From DASXTS01 sp036505275 (GTDB lineage: Bacteria; Actinomycetota; Actinomycetes; Mycobacteriales; Pseudonocardiaceae): 21,830 nt of DNA. The first letter of the stretch is position 1; every line of letters begins with the position of its first letter. The position numbers and the translations under genes were made by a program. The DNA lies in the NCBI GenBank assembly GCA_036505275.1, contig DASXTS010000235.1:1-21830 (forward strand). Reading direction: 5' to 3'. The notes below the pieces were generated by a model. The model saw only the letters and a program-made list of their open reading frames with translations. It ran no database searches and was not told the DNA's origin. Below, piece by piece: positions 1 through 8,040 of the stretch.

Positions 1-114
1 GGGCCGACCAGTTACCAGGGTGGGGTGTTGGCCTGCCGCAATCACCACACCCAGGCGCACAGGTACGGCGCCACCTTCCGAACCGACGGCCGATTCACCG
101 TCAACCGCAATTAG
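1..114 (+). CDS. 3' end of a gene, possibly HNH/DUF222-type nuclease (partial)
   Basis: An open frame enters from the left edge and ends at a TAG at 112-114, giving 37 codons. Third positions are almost all G or C, as expected for real coding sequence in this genome. The tail contains VLACRNHHTQAH, then short beta-like stretches (GATFRTDGRFTV). A Cys followed by an N-H-H...H cluster close to the C-terminus resembles the end of HNH nucleases of the DUF222 group common in actinomycetes. Only the last 37 residues are visible, so the family is an inference. It converges on apt with a 32-base gap. Confidence 0.45.
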   Translation, partial: GPTSYQGGVLACRNHHTQAHRYGATFRTDGRFTVNRN

Positions 115-146
115 CAGACCACCCAGTAACGATCTACGGCAGTCGC

Positions 147-665
147 TTACAGGGTGAGGAGGGTGCGCAGCGGGCGGTCGGCGAGCAGGTCACGACCACC
201 GAGGGCGGCCAGTTCGACGACCACGGCGAGGCCGACGACGGTGGCGCCGGCGGCCTCGACCAGGGTGCAGGCGGCCGCGAGGGTGCCACCGGTGGCCAGC
301 ACGTCGTCGATGATGAGTGCCCGCTGGCCGGGGGCCAGCACGTCGGCGGGCAGTTCGAGGGTCGCGGTGCCGTACTCCAGGGTGTACTCGGCGTGGTGCG
401 CCACGACGGGGAGCTTGCCGGGCTTGCGGGCGCAGGCTATGCCGACGCCGAGGGCGCGGGCGACCGCGGCGCCGAGCACAAAGCCGCGGGCCTCGATGCC
501 GAGCACCACGTCGGTCGCGGCGTGCCCGTCGGCCAGAGCATCGACCACTGCGGTGAAGGCGGCCGGGTCGGCGAGCGCCGGGGACAGGTCGCGGAACAGC
601 ACTCCGGGCTCAGGGAAGTCCGGCACCTCGCGGATCAGCTCGCGGACCCGCTCCAACTGGCTCAT
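147..665 (-). CDS. apt: Adenine phosphoribosyltransferase
   Basis: Converts adenine and PRPP to AMP and pyrophosphate in purine salvage, in the cytoplasm. The 172-residue product has the expected family length. The PRPP-binding signature ALIIDDVLATGGTL lies at about residues 116-129, with the typical GIEARGF segment at 56-62 and the ARKPGKLP loop at 79-86. The ATG start lies 5 bases after the secF stop, so it is probably the last gene of the yajC-secD-secF-apt run. No clear Shine-Dalgarno sequence precedes it, which suggests translational coupling to secF. In many actinomycetes apt is followed by relA on the same strand. Here a convergent gene lies there instead. Confidence 0.96.
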   Translation of the reverse strand: MSQLERVRELIREVPDFPEPGVLFRDLSPALADPAAFTAVVDALADGHAATDVVLGIEARGFVLGAAVARALGVGIACARKPGKLPVVAHHAEYTLEYGTATLELPADVLAPGQRALIIDDVLATGGTLAAACTLVEAAGATVVGLAVVVELAALGGRDLLADRPLRTLLTL

Positions 666-670
666 GGTGG

Positions 671-1927
671 TCAGCGACGCTTCTTCCCGCTCGGCCGGCC
701 GGACTTGCCGGAGCGAGGCCGGCGCTGCTGCTGGCCGGTCTTGCCGACCCTGGCCGGGACGCTGGCTGCCGCCGCCATGGCGGTTTCCCGCCGCTGCTCG
801 GCGGCCAGGGCCTCGTCGGTGACCGGGGTGTCCTCGAGCGCGGGCGCTACCGTGGCGCCGGACGCGGCCGCCTTACGGGCCAGCGTCTCGCGCCGGCTGC
901 GGACCCGCTGAGCCTGCTGACGGAAGGCCGGCTTCCGCATGGTCAGGTCGACCACCAGCGGGGTGGCCAGCACGATCGAGGAGAACGCGCCGGCCAGGAT
1001 GCCGACCATCTGGACGAGGGCGAGGTCCTTGAGGGTGCCAACGCCGAGCAGTCCCACGCCGATCACCAGCAGCCCGACCACCGGCAGCACGGCGATGAGC
1101 GAGGTGTTTATGGACCGCATCAGGGTCTGGTTTATGGCCAGATTGGCGGCCTCGGCGTAGGTGCGGCGGGTGAGGCCGAGCAGGCCCCTGGTGTTCTCCT
1201 GCACCTTGTCGAACACCACGACCGTGTCGTACAGCGAGAAACCGAGGATGGTCAGCAGGCCGATGACGGTGGCCGGGCTCACCTCGAAGCCGACGATCGA
1301 GTAGATGCCGGCGGTGACCACCACGTCGTGCACCAGCGCGACCAGCGCGGCGATCGCCATCACACGGGCGAAGTAGAACCCGATGAACAGGCTGACCAGC
1401 ACCAGGAACACCACGAGGGCGATGAGCGCCTTGCGGCTGATCTCGCCGCCCCAGGACGCGCTCACGGCGCTGTCGCTGATCACCGCCGTGTTGGTCTGCC
1501 CACCGGCGTCGACCGGCTTGAGCTGCTCGGCGATCGCGGTCTTGAGCTTGACGACCTCGTCCTGGCTCAGGGTGTCCGACCGGATGAGTACGGTGGCGGA
1601 GCCGCCCTGGCCGACGGTCTGCACGGTGACCGGGTCCTTGCCGAGGGTCGCCGCGAACAGCGACTCGGTCTCCTTCTCGCCAATCGTCCTGCCCTCGGCG
1701 GCCGCGACCGGGAACTGCAGCCTGGTGCCGCCGACGAAGTCGATGCCAAGGTTGAATTGCCTGAACCCGATCGAGCCGAGGCACACCACGACCAGCAGTC
1801 CGGTGAACAGGTACCAGAGCCGGCGCCTGCCGATGATGTCGAAGGCCCCGGTTCCGGTGTAGAGGCGGGTGAAGAAACCGGCCTTGGCGACGGTGGTGTC
1901 GCCCGTCGCGGTCACTGGGGTCGCCAC
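671..1927 (-). CDS. secF: Protein translocase subunit SecF
   Basis: Membrane subunit of the SecDF complex, which uses the proton gradient to help pull secreted proteins out of the SecYEG channel. The 418-residue product has a first membrane segment at about residues 38-55, the conserved GIDFVGGTRLQF motif at 61-72, an extracytoplasmic domain, and five further hydrophobic segments in the second half. The C-terminus is a long basic tail ending in GRPSGKKRR. The GTG start at 1927 is separated from the secD stop by one base. A GGAGG inside the 3' end of secD sits 6 bases ahead of it. Translation is probably coupled to secD. Confidence 0.97.
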   Translation of the reverse strand: MATPVTATGDTTVAKAGFFTRLYTGTGAFDIIGRRRLWYLFTGLLVVVCLGSIGFRQFNLGIDFVGGTRLQFPVAAAEGRTIGEKETESLFAATLGKDPVTVQTVGQGGSATVLIRSDTLSQDEVVKLKTAIAEQLKPVDAGGQTNTAVISDSAVSASWGGEISRKALIALVVFLVLVSLFIGFYFARVMAIAALVALVHDVVVTAGIYSIVGFEVSPATVIGLLTILGFSLYDTVVVFDKVQENTRGLLGLTRRTYAEAANLAINQTLMRSINTSLIAVLPVVGLLVIGVGLLGVGTLKDLALVQMVGILAGAFSSIVLATPLVVDLTMRKPAFRQQAQRVRSRRETLARKAAASGATVAPALEDTPVTDEALAAEQRRETAMAAAASVPARVGKTGQQQRRPRSGKSGRPSGKKRR

Positions 1928-1928
1928 G

Positions 1929-3692
1929 TCAGGCCTCCTTCACGGCCGGGGTGGCGCCGGCGGCTCGTTGCCTGGCCGCCACCCGTTGCACGGCGCCGAG
2001 CCCGGACATCGACGGGTGTGACAGCAGCTTGGACCGCGAGGCGAGTATCACCAGCGGGTGCGTCACCAGGAACACCACGATCAGGTCGAGCACCGTCGAC
2101 ATGCCGAGGGTGAACGCGAAGCCCTTCACCTGGCCGACGGCGAGCAGGTAGAGCACGGCGGAGGCCAGGAAGCTCACGGCGTCGGCGGACAGAATGGTGC
2201 GCCTGGCCCTGACCCAGCCGCGAGGCACCGCCGATCGGAACGTGCGGCCGTCGCGGATCTCGTCCTTCAGTCGCTCGAAGAACACCACGAACGAGTCAGC
2301 GGTGATGCCGATGGCCACGATGAACCCGGCGATGCCGGCCAGGTCCAGGGTGAACCCGATCCACCGGCCGAGCAGCACCAGCGCGGCGTAGACGACCAGG
2401 GCGGACAATCCCAGGGACAAGATGGTCAGGATGCCCAGCGCCCGGTAGTAGAACAGGCAGTAGACGAACACCAGGACCAGCCCGATGCCGCCGGCGATCA
2501 GCCCGGCCCGAAGCGAGGCCAGGCCGAGGGTGGCCGACACGGTCTCGGACTCGGAGCTCTCGAACGACAGCGGTAGCGAGCCGTACTTGAGGATGTTGGC
2601 CAGGTCGGTCGCCGACTTCTGGGTGAACTGGCCGCTGATCTCGGTGTTGCCGCCGAGAATCGCCTCGTTGATGGTCGGCGCCGAGACGACCTTGCTGTCC
2701 AGCACGAAAGCGGCGCGCTGGCCGACGTTGGCCGAGGTGAAGTCGGCCCACGTCTTGCTGCCCTCGCTGTCGAAGCTCAGGTTGATCACGTAGCCGGGGC
2801 CTTTGGGGTTGGCGCCGGCGGTGGCGTTGTCGATCCGCTCGCCGTCCAGGAAGGCCGGCTCCAGGATGTACCGCTCGGTGCCGTCCTGGGCGCAGCTGAC
2901 CAGCGGCAGGTTGGGGTCGTCGTTGCCGACCAGCGGGTCGGGCTTGCCGCAGTCCAGTGTCGCGAGCGCCAGCTGCAGCACGTTGGGGTCGCTGCTCTGC
3001 CTGGTCTCCTTGGCGGCCCTGATCTCCTCGGCGACCTTGGGATCGGCCGGCAGCGCGGGCACCGGCTGCAGGCTGGTCGAGGTGGCCGGCGGTGCCGTGG
3101 TGGACGTGGGCGCCGGCTCTGTCGTGGTCGGCGCCGGCTGCTGCTGGGCGGCCGGCTGCTGGGCGGCCGGCTGCTGGGCGGCCGGTGCCGGGCGGCCCTG
3201 CGGGGACGGCTGCGTGGTCGGAGCCGCCGGCGTGGAGGTCTCACCCGAGGCTGGCGGCACTCCGGAGCTGGTTGGCGCGGGGGTCTCGGTGGTGGCCGGG
3301 GCCGGGCTGCCGCCGGGCAGCGCCTGCTGCACCTTGCGGAAGCGCAGCTTGGCCGTCTGCCCGAGGGTCTTCGCCTGGTCGCCCTCGGTACCGGGCACGG
3401 TGATCACCAGGTTGTTGCCGTCCTGGACCACCTCGGCACCGCTGACGCCGAGGCCGTTGACCCGGGTCTCGATGATCTGGCGGGCCTGGTTGAGCTGGTC
3501 ACGGCCGGGCGGCTGGCCGTTCTCGGTGCGGGCGGTGAGCGTGACCCTGGTGCCACCCTGCAGGTCGATGCCGAGCTTGGGGGTTGCCTTGTGGTTGCCG
3601 GTGAGGAACACCAGCGCGTAGAGCACGACCACGATGGCGACGAAGGCCAGCAGGTAACGTGCTGGGCGGATCTGCCCGGCAGGTGGTGCCAC
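1929..3692 (-). CDS. secD: Protein translocase subunit SecD
   Basis: Partner of SecF in proton-driven protein export. The 587-residue product has an N-terminal membrane segment at about 13-31, the family motif GIDLQGGTRVTL at 41-52, a large extracytoplasmic (P1) domain, and a C-terminal block of five hydrophobic helices. An insertion of about 90 residues (roughly 128-218), rich in Pro, Ala, Gln and Thr, interrupts the P1 domain. Such insertions are common in actinobacterial SecD, and this one contains AAQQP repeats. The GTG start at 3692 follows GAGGAG (3704-3709 on the complementary strand) at a long 11-base spacing. The 132-base gap to yajC is the largest within this run. Confidence 0.97.
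   Translation of the reverse strand: MAPPAGQIRPARYLLAFVAIVVVLYALVFLTGNHKATPKLGIDLQGGTRVTLTARTENGQPPGRDQLNQARQIIETRVNGLGVSGAEVVQDGNNLVITVPGTEGDQAKTLGQTAKLRFRKVQQALPGGSPAPATTETPAPTSSGVPPASGETSTPAAPTTQPSPQGRPAPAAQQPAAQQPAAQQQPAPTTTEPAPTSTTAPPATSTSLQPVPALPADPKVAEEIRAAKETRQSSDPNVLQLALATLDCGKPDPLVGNDDPNLPLVSCAQDGTERYILEPAFLDGERIDNATAGANPKGPGYVINLSFDSEGSKTWADFTSANVGQRAAFVLDSKVVSAPTINEAILGGNTEISGQFTQKSATDLANILKYGSLPLSFESSESETVSATLGLASLRAGLIAGGIGLVLVFVYCLFYYRALGILTILSLGLSALVVYAALVLLGRWIGFTLDLAGIAGFIVAIGITADSFVVFFERLKDEIRDGRTFRSAVPRGWVRARRTILSADAVSFLASAVLYLLAVGQVKGFAFTLGMSTVLDLIVVFLVTHPLVILASRSKLLSHPSMSGLGAVQRVAARQRAAGATPAVKEA
3133..3180 (-). repeat. Short in-frame tandem repeat inside secD
   Basis: Three consecutive copies of a 15-bp unit (GCCGGCTGCTGGGCG on the plus strand) occur at 3133-3150, 3151-3165 and 3166-3180. 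The first copy carries one extra CTG. The repeat encodes the AAQQP motif of the low-complexity SecD linker, so copy-number changes would keep the reading frame. Confidence 0.85.
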
Positions 3693-3824
3693 GGTGCGTC
3701 CGTCTCCTCAAACAACCTCGTCGTGGTGGAGTGCCCACGGTGGGCGAACGGCCAGCGAGCCTACCCGGTCGGCGATGTGGCTCGGGTCAAGTTCCCCGAT
3801 CGGTGCCGGGGTCAGCCGCCGAGG
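3693..3824. other. yajC-secD spacer with a GC hairpin
   Basis: These 132 bases separate yajC from secD. They contain a perfect 5-bp stem, CCCCG (3794-3798) and CGGGG (3807-3811), with an 8-base loop. There is no T-run after it on either strand, so it is not a classical terminator. A TTGACC lies downstream of the hairpin in the direction of secD, but no -10 hexamer stands at a normal spacing. No open frame is supported here. Confidence 0.4.
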
Positions 3825-4178
3825 TCAGCGCCGGTCGGCCTCGTCCGTTCTGACCTCCACTGTGTACTCGTCCGTGGCCTCGTCCGGGTACGGCCGAGTG
3901 TCCGGCTGTGTGTCCAGCGACGGGTCGGTCAGCCGCTCGCGGATGGCCTGCCGCAGCCACGTGGTGACGACGCCAGGCGCGATCTCGAGGTCGACCGTGT
4001 CGTCCGTGATGGCCACGATGGTGGCCTTCATCCCCGATGTGGTCATGACGTCGTCGTCGACGTTGAGTGAGCTCTGCAACTGCTGCATCTGGCTGACCTG
4101 GCGGCGCTGCCTGCGGAACGACATCAACAGCGGCACGAACAGCAGCAGAAGCAGCAGGGGCAGGAAGAGCTGATCCAT
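3825..4178 (-). CDS. yajC: Preprotein translocase subunit YajC
   Basis: Small single-pass membrane protein that associates with SecDF. The 117-residue product starts MDQLFLPLLLLLLFVPLLM, a hydrophobic membrane helix at about 4-19. The YajC core follows: FRRQRRQ, then the DDDVMTTSGMKATIVAI segment at 41-57. An acidic, probably disordered C-terminal tail completes it. The frame stays open upstream, but I chose the ATG at 4178 because the membrane helix begins directly after it. A GGAGG (4182-4186) precedes this ATG at only 3 bases, unusually close. It is followed by secD and secF, the usual arrangement. Confidence 0.93.
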   Translation of the reverse strand: MDQLFLPLLLLLLFVPLLMSFRRQRRQVSQMQQLQSSLNVDDDVMTTSGMKATIVAITDDTVDLEIAPGVVTTWLRQAIRERLTDPSLDTQPDTRPYPDEATDEYTVEVRTDEADRR

Positions 4179-4227
4179 TGTCCTCCGATCGAAATCCCCC
4201 GGTGGTGCCGAGTCTGCCACGGGCCGC

Positions 4228-5274
4228 TCAGGTGTCGAACAGGCTGGGCTCCCCCTGATGCGGAGGCGGGGGCCGCAGGCCGAGGTGCAACCAGGCCGCC
4301 GGGGTGGCGACCCGGCCGCGCGGCGTGCGGGCCAGCATGCCGGCACGCACCAGGTACGGCTCGCAGACCTCCTCAACGGTGCCCGGCTCCTCGCCGACCG
4401 CAACGGCCAGGGTGGACACCCCGACCGGCCCGCCGCCGAAGGAGCGCACCAGAGCGGTGAGCACGGCGCGGTCGAGCCGGTCCAGACCCAGCTCGTCCAC
4501 GTCGTAGACGGCCAGCCCGGCGCGGGCCACCTCGAGGTTCACCGCACCGTCGGCCCGAACCTCGGCGTAGTCGCGCACCCTGCGTAGCAGCCGGTTCGCG
4601 ATCCGCGGCGTGCCCCTGGACCGGCCGGCGATCTCGCGGGCCCCGTCGGTGCGCAGGTCAATGCCCAGGATGCCGGCCGAGCGGTGCAGCACCTGCTCCA
4701 GCTCCGGCGGCTCGTAGAACTCCATGTGCGCGGTGAAGCCGAACCGGTCGCGCAGCGGCCCGGTCAGCGCCCCCGACCGGGTGGTGGCCGCGACCAGGGT
4801 GAACGGCGCGAGCTCCAGCGGGATGCTGGTCGCGCCGGGGCCCTTGCCGACCACGACGTCGACCCGGAAGTCCTCCATCGCCAGGTAGAGCATCTCCTCG
4901 GCCGGCCGGGCGATGCGATGGATCTCGTCGATGAACATCACGTCGCCGGCGGCCAGGTTGGACAGCATGGCGGCCAGGTCGCCGGCCCGTTCCAGCGCCG
5001 GCCCCGAGGTGATCCGCACCGGGCTGCCCAGCTCGGCTCCGATGATCATGGCGAGGCTGGTCTTGCCGAGCCCGGGCGGCCCGGAGAGCAGCACGTGGTC
5101 GGGCGGCTCACCGCGCCGGCGGGCCCCCTCCAGAACCAGCTCGAGCTGCTCGCGGACCCTGGGCTGGCCGATGAACTCGGCGAGCCGGCGCGGCCGCAGG
5201 CTCGCCTCGATGTCCAGCTCGGCCGGGTCGAGGCGTGCGGCCACCACGCTGGCCGGTTGCTCAGCGTCGCTCAC
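4228..5274 (-). CDS. ruvB: Holliday junction branch-migration ATPase RuvB
   Basis: Hexameric AAA+ motor that drives branch migration of Holliday junctions with RuvA. The 348-residue product has Walker A GPPGLGKT at 65-72, Walker B FIDEIH at 114-119, the sensor region ATTRSGALTGPLRDRFG near 160-178, and the C-terminal winged-helix region with GGGPVGVSTLA. Its length is normal for the family. The GTG start at 5274 overlaps the ruvA stop in a GTGA tetranucleotide, indicating coupled translation. Confidence 0.98.
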   Translation of the reverse strand: MSDAEQPASVVAARLDPAELDIEASLRPRRLAEFIGQPRVREQLELVLEGARRRGEPPDHVLLSGPPGLGKTSLAMIIGAELGSPVRITSGPALERAGDLAAMLSNLAAGDVMFIDEIHRIARPAEEMLYLAMEDFRVDVVVGKGPGATSIPLELAPFTLVAATTRSGALTGPLRDRFGFTAHMEFYEPPELEQVLHRSAGILGIDLRTDGAREIAGRSRGTPRIANRLLRRVRDYAEVRADGAVNLEVARAGLAVYDVDELGLDRLDRAVLTALVRSFGGGPVGVSTLAVAVGEEPGTVEEVCEPYLVRAGMLARTPRGRVATPAAWLHLGLRPPPPHQGEPSLFDT

Positions 5275-5903
5275 TTGGCGCGTCCGAGCCTTACCAGCGC
5301 GCTGCGCAGCACCCGCGGGGTGTCGCCGTTTTCGACACCGCCACCGTCCTCGGCGAGCACGGCGTCCACCGCCTGCTCGGCCGCCTTGACCGCGAACCCG
5401 AGCCCGACCAGCGCCTCGGTGACCTGGCTGCGCACCTGGGTGGCGGCCGGCACCGCGGCCGGCAGGCCCGGATGGCCGCCCGGATGCCCGGTCGCCGCCC
5501 TGACCGTGGTCACTTTGTCGCGCAGCTCGATGACCAGCCGCTCGGCGCCCTTGCGGCCGATGCCCGGCACCTGGGTGAGCACGGCGACGTTTCCGTCGGC
5601 GAGCGCGGCCCGCAGGGTGTCCGGCTCCAGCACGGCGAGCATGGCCAGCGCCAGTCGCGGCCCCACTCCGGAGACCGTCTGCAACAGGGTGAACAGCTCC
5701 CTGGCCGCGGCGTCGGCGAAGCCGTACAGCGTCAGCGAGTCCTCCCGCACCACCAGGGCGGTGGCCAGGCTGGCCTGCTCGCCGCGGCGCAGGGTCGCCA
5801 GGGTCGCCGGAGTGGCGTGCACCGCCAGCCCCACACCGCCCACCTCGACGACGGCATGGTCAAGATCGACGGCGGTGACCTCGCCGCGCACCGACGCGAT
5901 CAT
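5271..5903 (-). CDS. ruvA: Holliday junction DNA-binding protein RuvA
   Basis: Tetrameric protein that binds the Holliday junction and loads RuvB. The 210-residue product begins MIASVRGEV, the standard RuvA start and OB-fold strand. Two helix-hairpin-helix motifs follow (VSGVGPRLALAML near 77-89 and VPGIGRKGAERLV near 112-124). After a Pro/Gly/Ala-rich linker at about 138-155 comes the C-terminal RuvB-contacting domain (EALVGLGF, AVKAAEQAV). The ATG at 5903 overlaps the ruvC stop as ATGA, and its own stop overlaps the ruvB start. Confidence 0.98.
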   Translation of the reverse strand: MIASVRGEVTAVDLDHAVVEVGGVGLAVHATPATLATLRRGEQASLATALVVREDSLTLYGFADAAARELFTLLQTVSGVGPRLALAMLAVLEPDTLRAALADGNVAVLTQVPGIGRKGAERLVIELRDKVTTVRAATGHPGGHPGLPAAVPAATQVRSQVTEALVGLGFAVKAAEQAVDAVLAEDGGGVENGDTPRVLRSALVRLGRAK

Positions 5904-6451
5904 CGGGTCACCGGCTTTCGCCCGGCCACCTTGGCCTGCCCCGCCACCTTGGCCTGGGCGGCCGCCAACCTGGCCGCCATCGGGGCCCGCCACAGGTGGC
6001 AGATGGCCAACGCGAGGGCGTCCGCCGCGTCGGCCGGTGCCGGCGGGGTGGACAGCCGCAGCACCCTGGTCACCATGGTCGTGACCTGGGCCTTGTCGGC
6101 GCGGCCGGAGCCGGTGATCGCGGCCTTGACCTCGCTGGGGGTGTGGAATGCCACCGGCAGCCGGCGCCGGGCGGCGGCCAGCGCGACCACCCCGCCGGCC
6201 TGCGCGGTGCCCATCACGGTCCGCAGGTTGTGCTGACTGAACACCCGCTCGATGGCGACCACGTCGGGGCGGTGCGCGTCCAGCCATTCCTCCACCGCGT
6301 CGGCCAGCGCCAGCAGCCGGTGCGCCAGGTCCGCATCCGGCGGCGTGCGCAGCACGTCGACCGCGACGCAGCTCGGGGCGCGTCCGTCGCCGCCGTCGAC
6401 CACACCGAACCCGCACCTGGTCAGGCCCGGGTCAATGCCGAGCACCCGCAC
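5900..6451 (-). CDS. ruvC: Holliday junction resolvase RuvC
   Basis: Endonuclease that cuts Holliday junctions symmetrically after RuvAB branch migration. With the start at 6451 the product has 183 residues and begins VRVLGIDPGLTRCG. The catalytic acids are then D7, E68, D141 and D144, close to the E. coli numbering. The frame is open 24 bases further, to a GTG at 6475. I chose 6451 because GAGGAGG stands 8 bases ahead of it and would otherwise lie inside the gene. The C-terminus carries a repeat QAKVAGQAKVAG, encoded by two 14-bp direct repeats (5925-5938 and 5943-5956). Confidence 0.96.
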   Translation of the reverse strand: MRVLGIDPGLTRCGFGVVDGGDGRAPSCVAVDVLRTPPDADLAHRLLALADAVEEWLDAHRPDVVAIERVFSQHNLRTVMGTAQAGGVVALAAARRRLPVAFHTPSEVKAAITGSGRADKAQVTTMVTRVLRLSTPPAPADAADALALAICHLWRAPMAARLAAAQAKVAGQAKVAGRKPVTR

Positions 6452-6459
6452 GCGCCGCA

Positions 6460-6466
6460 CCTCCTC
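6460..6466 (-). promoter_or_regulatory. Ribosome binding site that fixes the ruvC start
   Basis: GAGGAGG on the minus strand, 8 bases from the GTG at 6451. It falls inside the longer possible reading frame, which argues for the shorter RuvC. Confidence 0.75.
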
Positions 6467-6528
6467 GACGAACACTCGTTCGAACCCTACGACCGCCGTC
6501 CACAGTGCAGCGCGCGACGCGCCGCCGG

Positions 6529-7278
6529 TCAGCCGACCTCGGCCATCACCTCGTCGGACACGTCGAAGTTCGCGTAGACGTTCTGCACGTCGTCGCAGTC
6601 CTCCAGCGCGTCGATCAGCCGGAACACCTTGCGCGCCGCGTCGGCGTCGAGCGGCACGCTGGAGGACGGCAGGAAGCTGGCCTCCGCCGAGTCGTAGTCG
6701 ATGCCGGCCTGCTGCAGCGCCCTGCGGGCGGCCACCAGGTCGGCGGCGTCGGTGACCACCTCGAAGGAGTCGCCGAGGTCATTGACCTCCTCGGCGCCGG
6801 CATCCAGCACGGCCATCAGCACGTCGTCCTCGGTGAGCCCGTTCTTCGGCAGCAGCACGACGCCCTTGCGGTTGAACAGGTAGGACACCGACCCAGGGTC
6901 GGCCATCGAGCCGCCGTTGCGGGTCACCGCGGTGCGTACCTCGGACGCGGCCCGGTTTCGGTTGTCGGTCAGGCACTCGATGAGCAGCGCCACGCCGTTC
7001 GGGCCGTAGCCCTCGTACATGATCGTCTGCCACTCCGCGCCGCCGGCCTCCTCGCCCGCGCCGCGCTTGCGGGCTCGCTCGATGTTGTCCAGCGGCACCG
7101 AGCTCTTGCGCGCCTTCTGGATCGTGTCGTACAGGGTGGGGTTGCCGTCCGGGTCGCCGCCACCGACACGGGCCGCCACCTCGATGTTCTTGATCAGCTT
7201 GGCAAACAGCTTGCCACGCTTGGCGTCCAGCGCCGCCTTCTTGTGCTTGGTGGTGGCCCATTTGGAGTGGCCGCTCAT
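6529..7278 (-). CDS. yebC: YebC/PmpR-family protein
   Basis: Member of the YebC/TACO1 family, described as DNA-binding regulators in some bacteria and as translation factors that help ribosomes through difficult stretches in others. The 249-residue product begins MSGHSKWATTKHKKAALDAK, the family hallmark. MYEGYGPNGVALLIECLTDN, another strongly conserved segment, lies at about 87-106. The length is normal. The ATG start at 7278 follows AGAGGA at a long spacing. It lies between pdxT and ruvC, the standard actinobacterial position. Which function applies cannot be told from sequence. Confidence 0.96.
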   Translation of the reverse strand: MSGHSKWATTKHKKAALDAKRGKLFAKLIKNIEVAARVGGGDPDGNPTLYDTIQKARKSSVPLDNIERARKRGAGEEAGGAEWQTIMYEGYGPNGVALLIECLTDNRNRAASEVRTAVTRNGGSMADPGSVSYLFNRKGVVLLPKNGLTEDDVLMAVLDAGAEEVNDLGDSFEVVTDAADLVAARRALQQAGIDYDSAEASFLPSSSVPLDADAARKVFRLIDALEDCDDVQNVYANFDVSDEVMAEVG

Positions 7279-7317
7279 CGGTTCCGTCTTTCCTCTCGCA
7301 CGTCTGGCCCGACGGCG

Positions 7318-7935
7318 TCACACCGCGCGAACCATGTCGCAGAACAGGCCGTGCACCCGGCCGTCACCGGTCAGCTCCGGATGGAATGCAGTGGCCAGCA
7401 CGGGCCCCTGCCGAACCGCGACGATCCTACCGGCGGCGGCCCCGGCGGCTGGGGTGTCCGGCACCCTGGCCAGCACCTGCACGCCCGGCCCCACCCTCTC
7501 GACCCACGGCGCTCGGATGAACACCGCCCTGATCGGCGGGCCGGCGAGCCCGACGAGCTCAAGGTCTGCCTCGAAGGAGTTCACCTGCCGGCCGAACGCG
7601 TTGCGCCGCACCGTCATGTCCACCGCGTCGAGCTGGTGCTGGTCTGGCCGGCCGCCGAGCACGTCGGTGGCCAGCAGGATCATGCCAGCGCACGAGCCCA
7701 GCGCCGGCATGCCGTCGGCCAGCCGCTTGCGCAGCGGGTCCAGCAGGTCGAAGACCTCCAGCAGCCGGCTGATCGTGGTCGACTCCCCGCCGGGCAGCAC
7801 CAGGCCGTCCACCCCGGCCAGCTCATCGGCCCGTCGCACCGTGGTCGCACGGGCCCCGCACGCGTCCAGCGCGCGCAGGTGCTCGCGCACGTCGCCCTGG
7901 AGGGCGAGCACCCCGATCACCGGATCACTCGTCAC
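7318..7935 (-). CDS. pdxT: Pyridoxal 5'-phosphate synthase glutaminase subunit PdxT
   Basis: Class I glutaminase that releases ammonia from glutamine and passes it to PdxS for vitamin B6 synthesis. With the GTG at 7935 the product has 205 residues, starting MTSDPVIGVLALQGD. The nucleophile Cys82 is in GSCAGM, and His185/Glu187 are in FHPE. The oxyanion segment LPGGEST lies at 47-53. The frame extends to an ATG at 7959, but that extension contains a TTA codon, rare in such genomes, and has no family counterpart. PdxS lies about 4 kb away, separated by accessory genes, which is unusual. Confidence 0.95.
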   Translation of the reverse strand: MTSDPVIGVLALQGDVREHLRALDACGARATTVRRADELAGVDGLVLPGGESTTISRLLEVFDLLDPLRKRLADGMPALGSCAGMILLATDVLGGRPDQHQLDAVDMTVRRNAFGRQVNSFEADLELVGLAGPPIRAVFIRAPWVERVGPGVQVLARVPDTPAAGAAAGRIVAVRQGPVLATAFHPELTGDGRVHGLFCDMVRAV

Positions 7936-7943
7936 GTCCGCCC

Positions 7944-7949
7944 AGCCTA
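7944..7949 (-). promoter_or_regulatory. Possible -10 hexamer of pdxT
   Basis: TAGGCT on the minus strand ends 8 bases before the chosen GTG. Transcription starting 6-7 bases after the hexamer would give a leaderless or nearly leaderless mRNA, in keeping with the lack of a Shine-Dalgarno sequence. No clear -35 is seen. Confidence 0.35.
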
Positions 7950-7976
7950 GTAACCCCATAACCCCCGGACGGCGGC

Positions 7977-8003
7977 ACCGGCCAGGGCGCGCACCCCGCC
8001 GGT
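7977..8003. terminator. Hairpin between azlD and pdxT
   Basis: ACCGGC (7977-7982) pairs with GCCGGT (7998-8003), with a further GGG/CCC pairing inside. It lies just beyond the end of azlD on the minus strand. It has no T-run in that direction, so termination of azlCD is only a possibility. Confidence 0.3.
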
Positions 8004-8040
8004 TTATCGCGTTGCCGCGTCCATCAGGGCTACACCGGGG

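Noticed and set aside
3693..3824. Internal promoter for secD
   Set aside because: TTGACC is present, but the nearest -10-like hexamer (TAGGCT) is 21 bases away, outside the workable spacing.
4684..7950. Long plus-strand open frames opposite ruvB, ruvA, ruvC, yebC and pdxT
   Set aside because: All lie over well-conserved minus-strand genes and show only composition-driven sequence.
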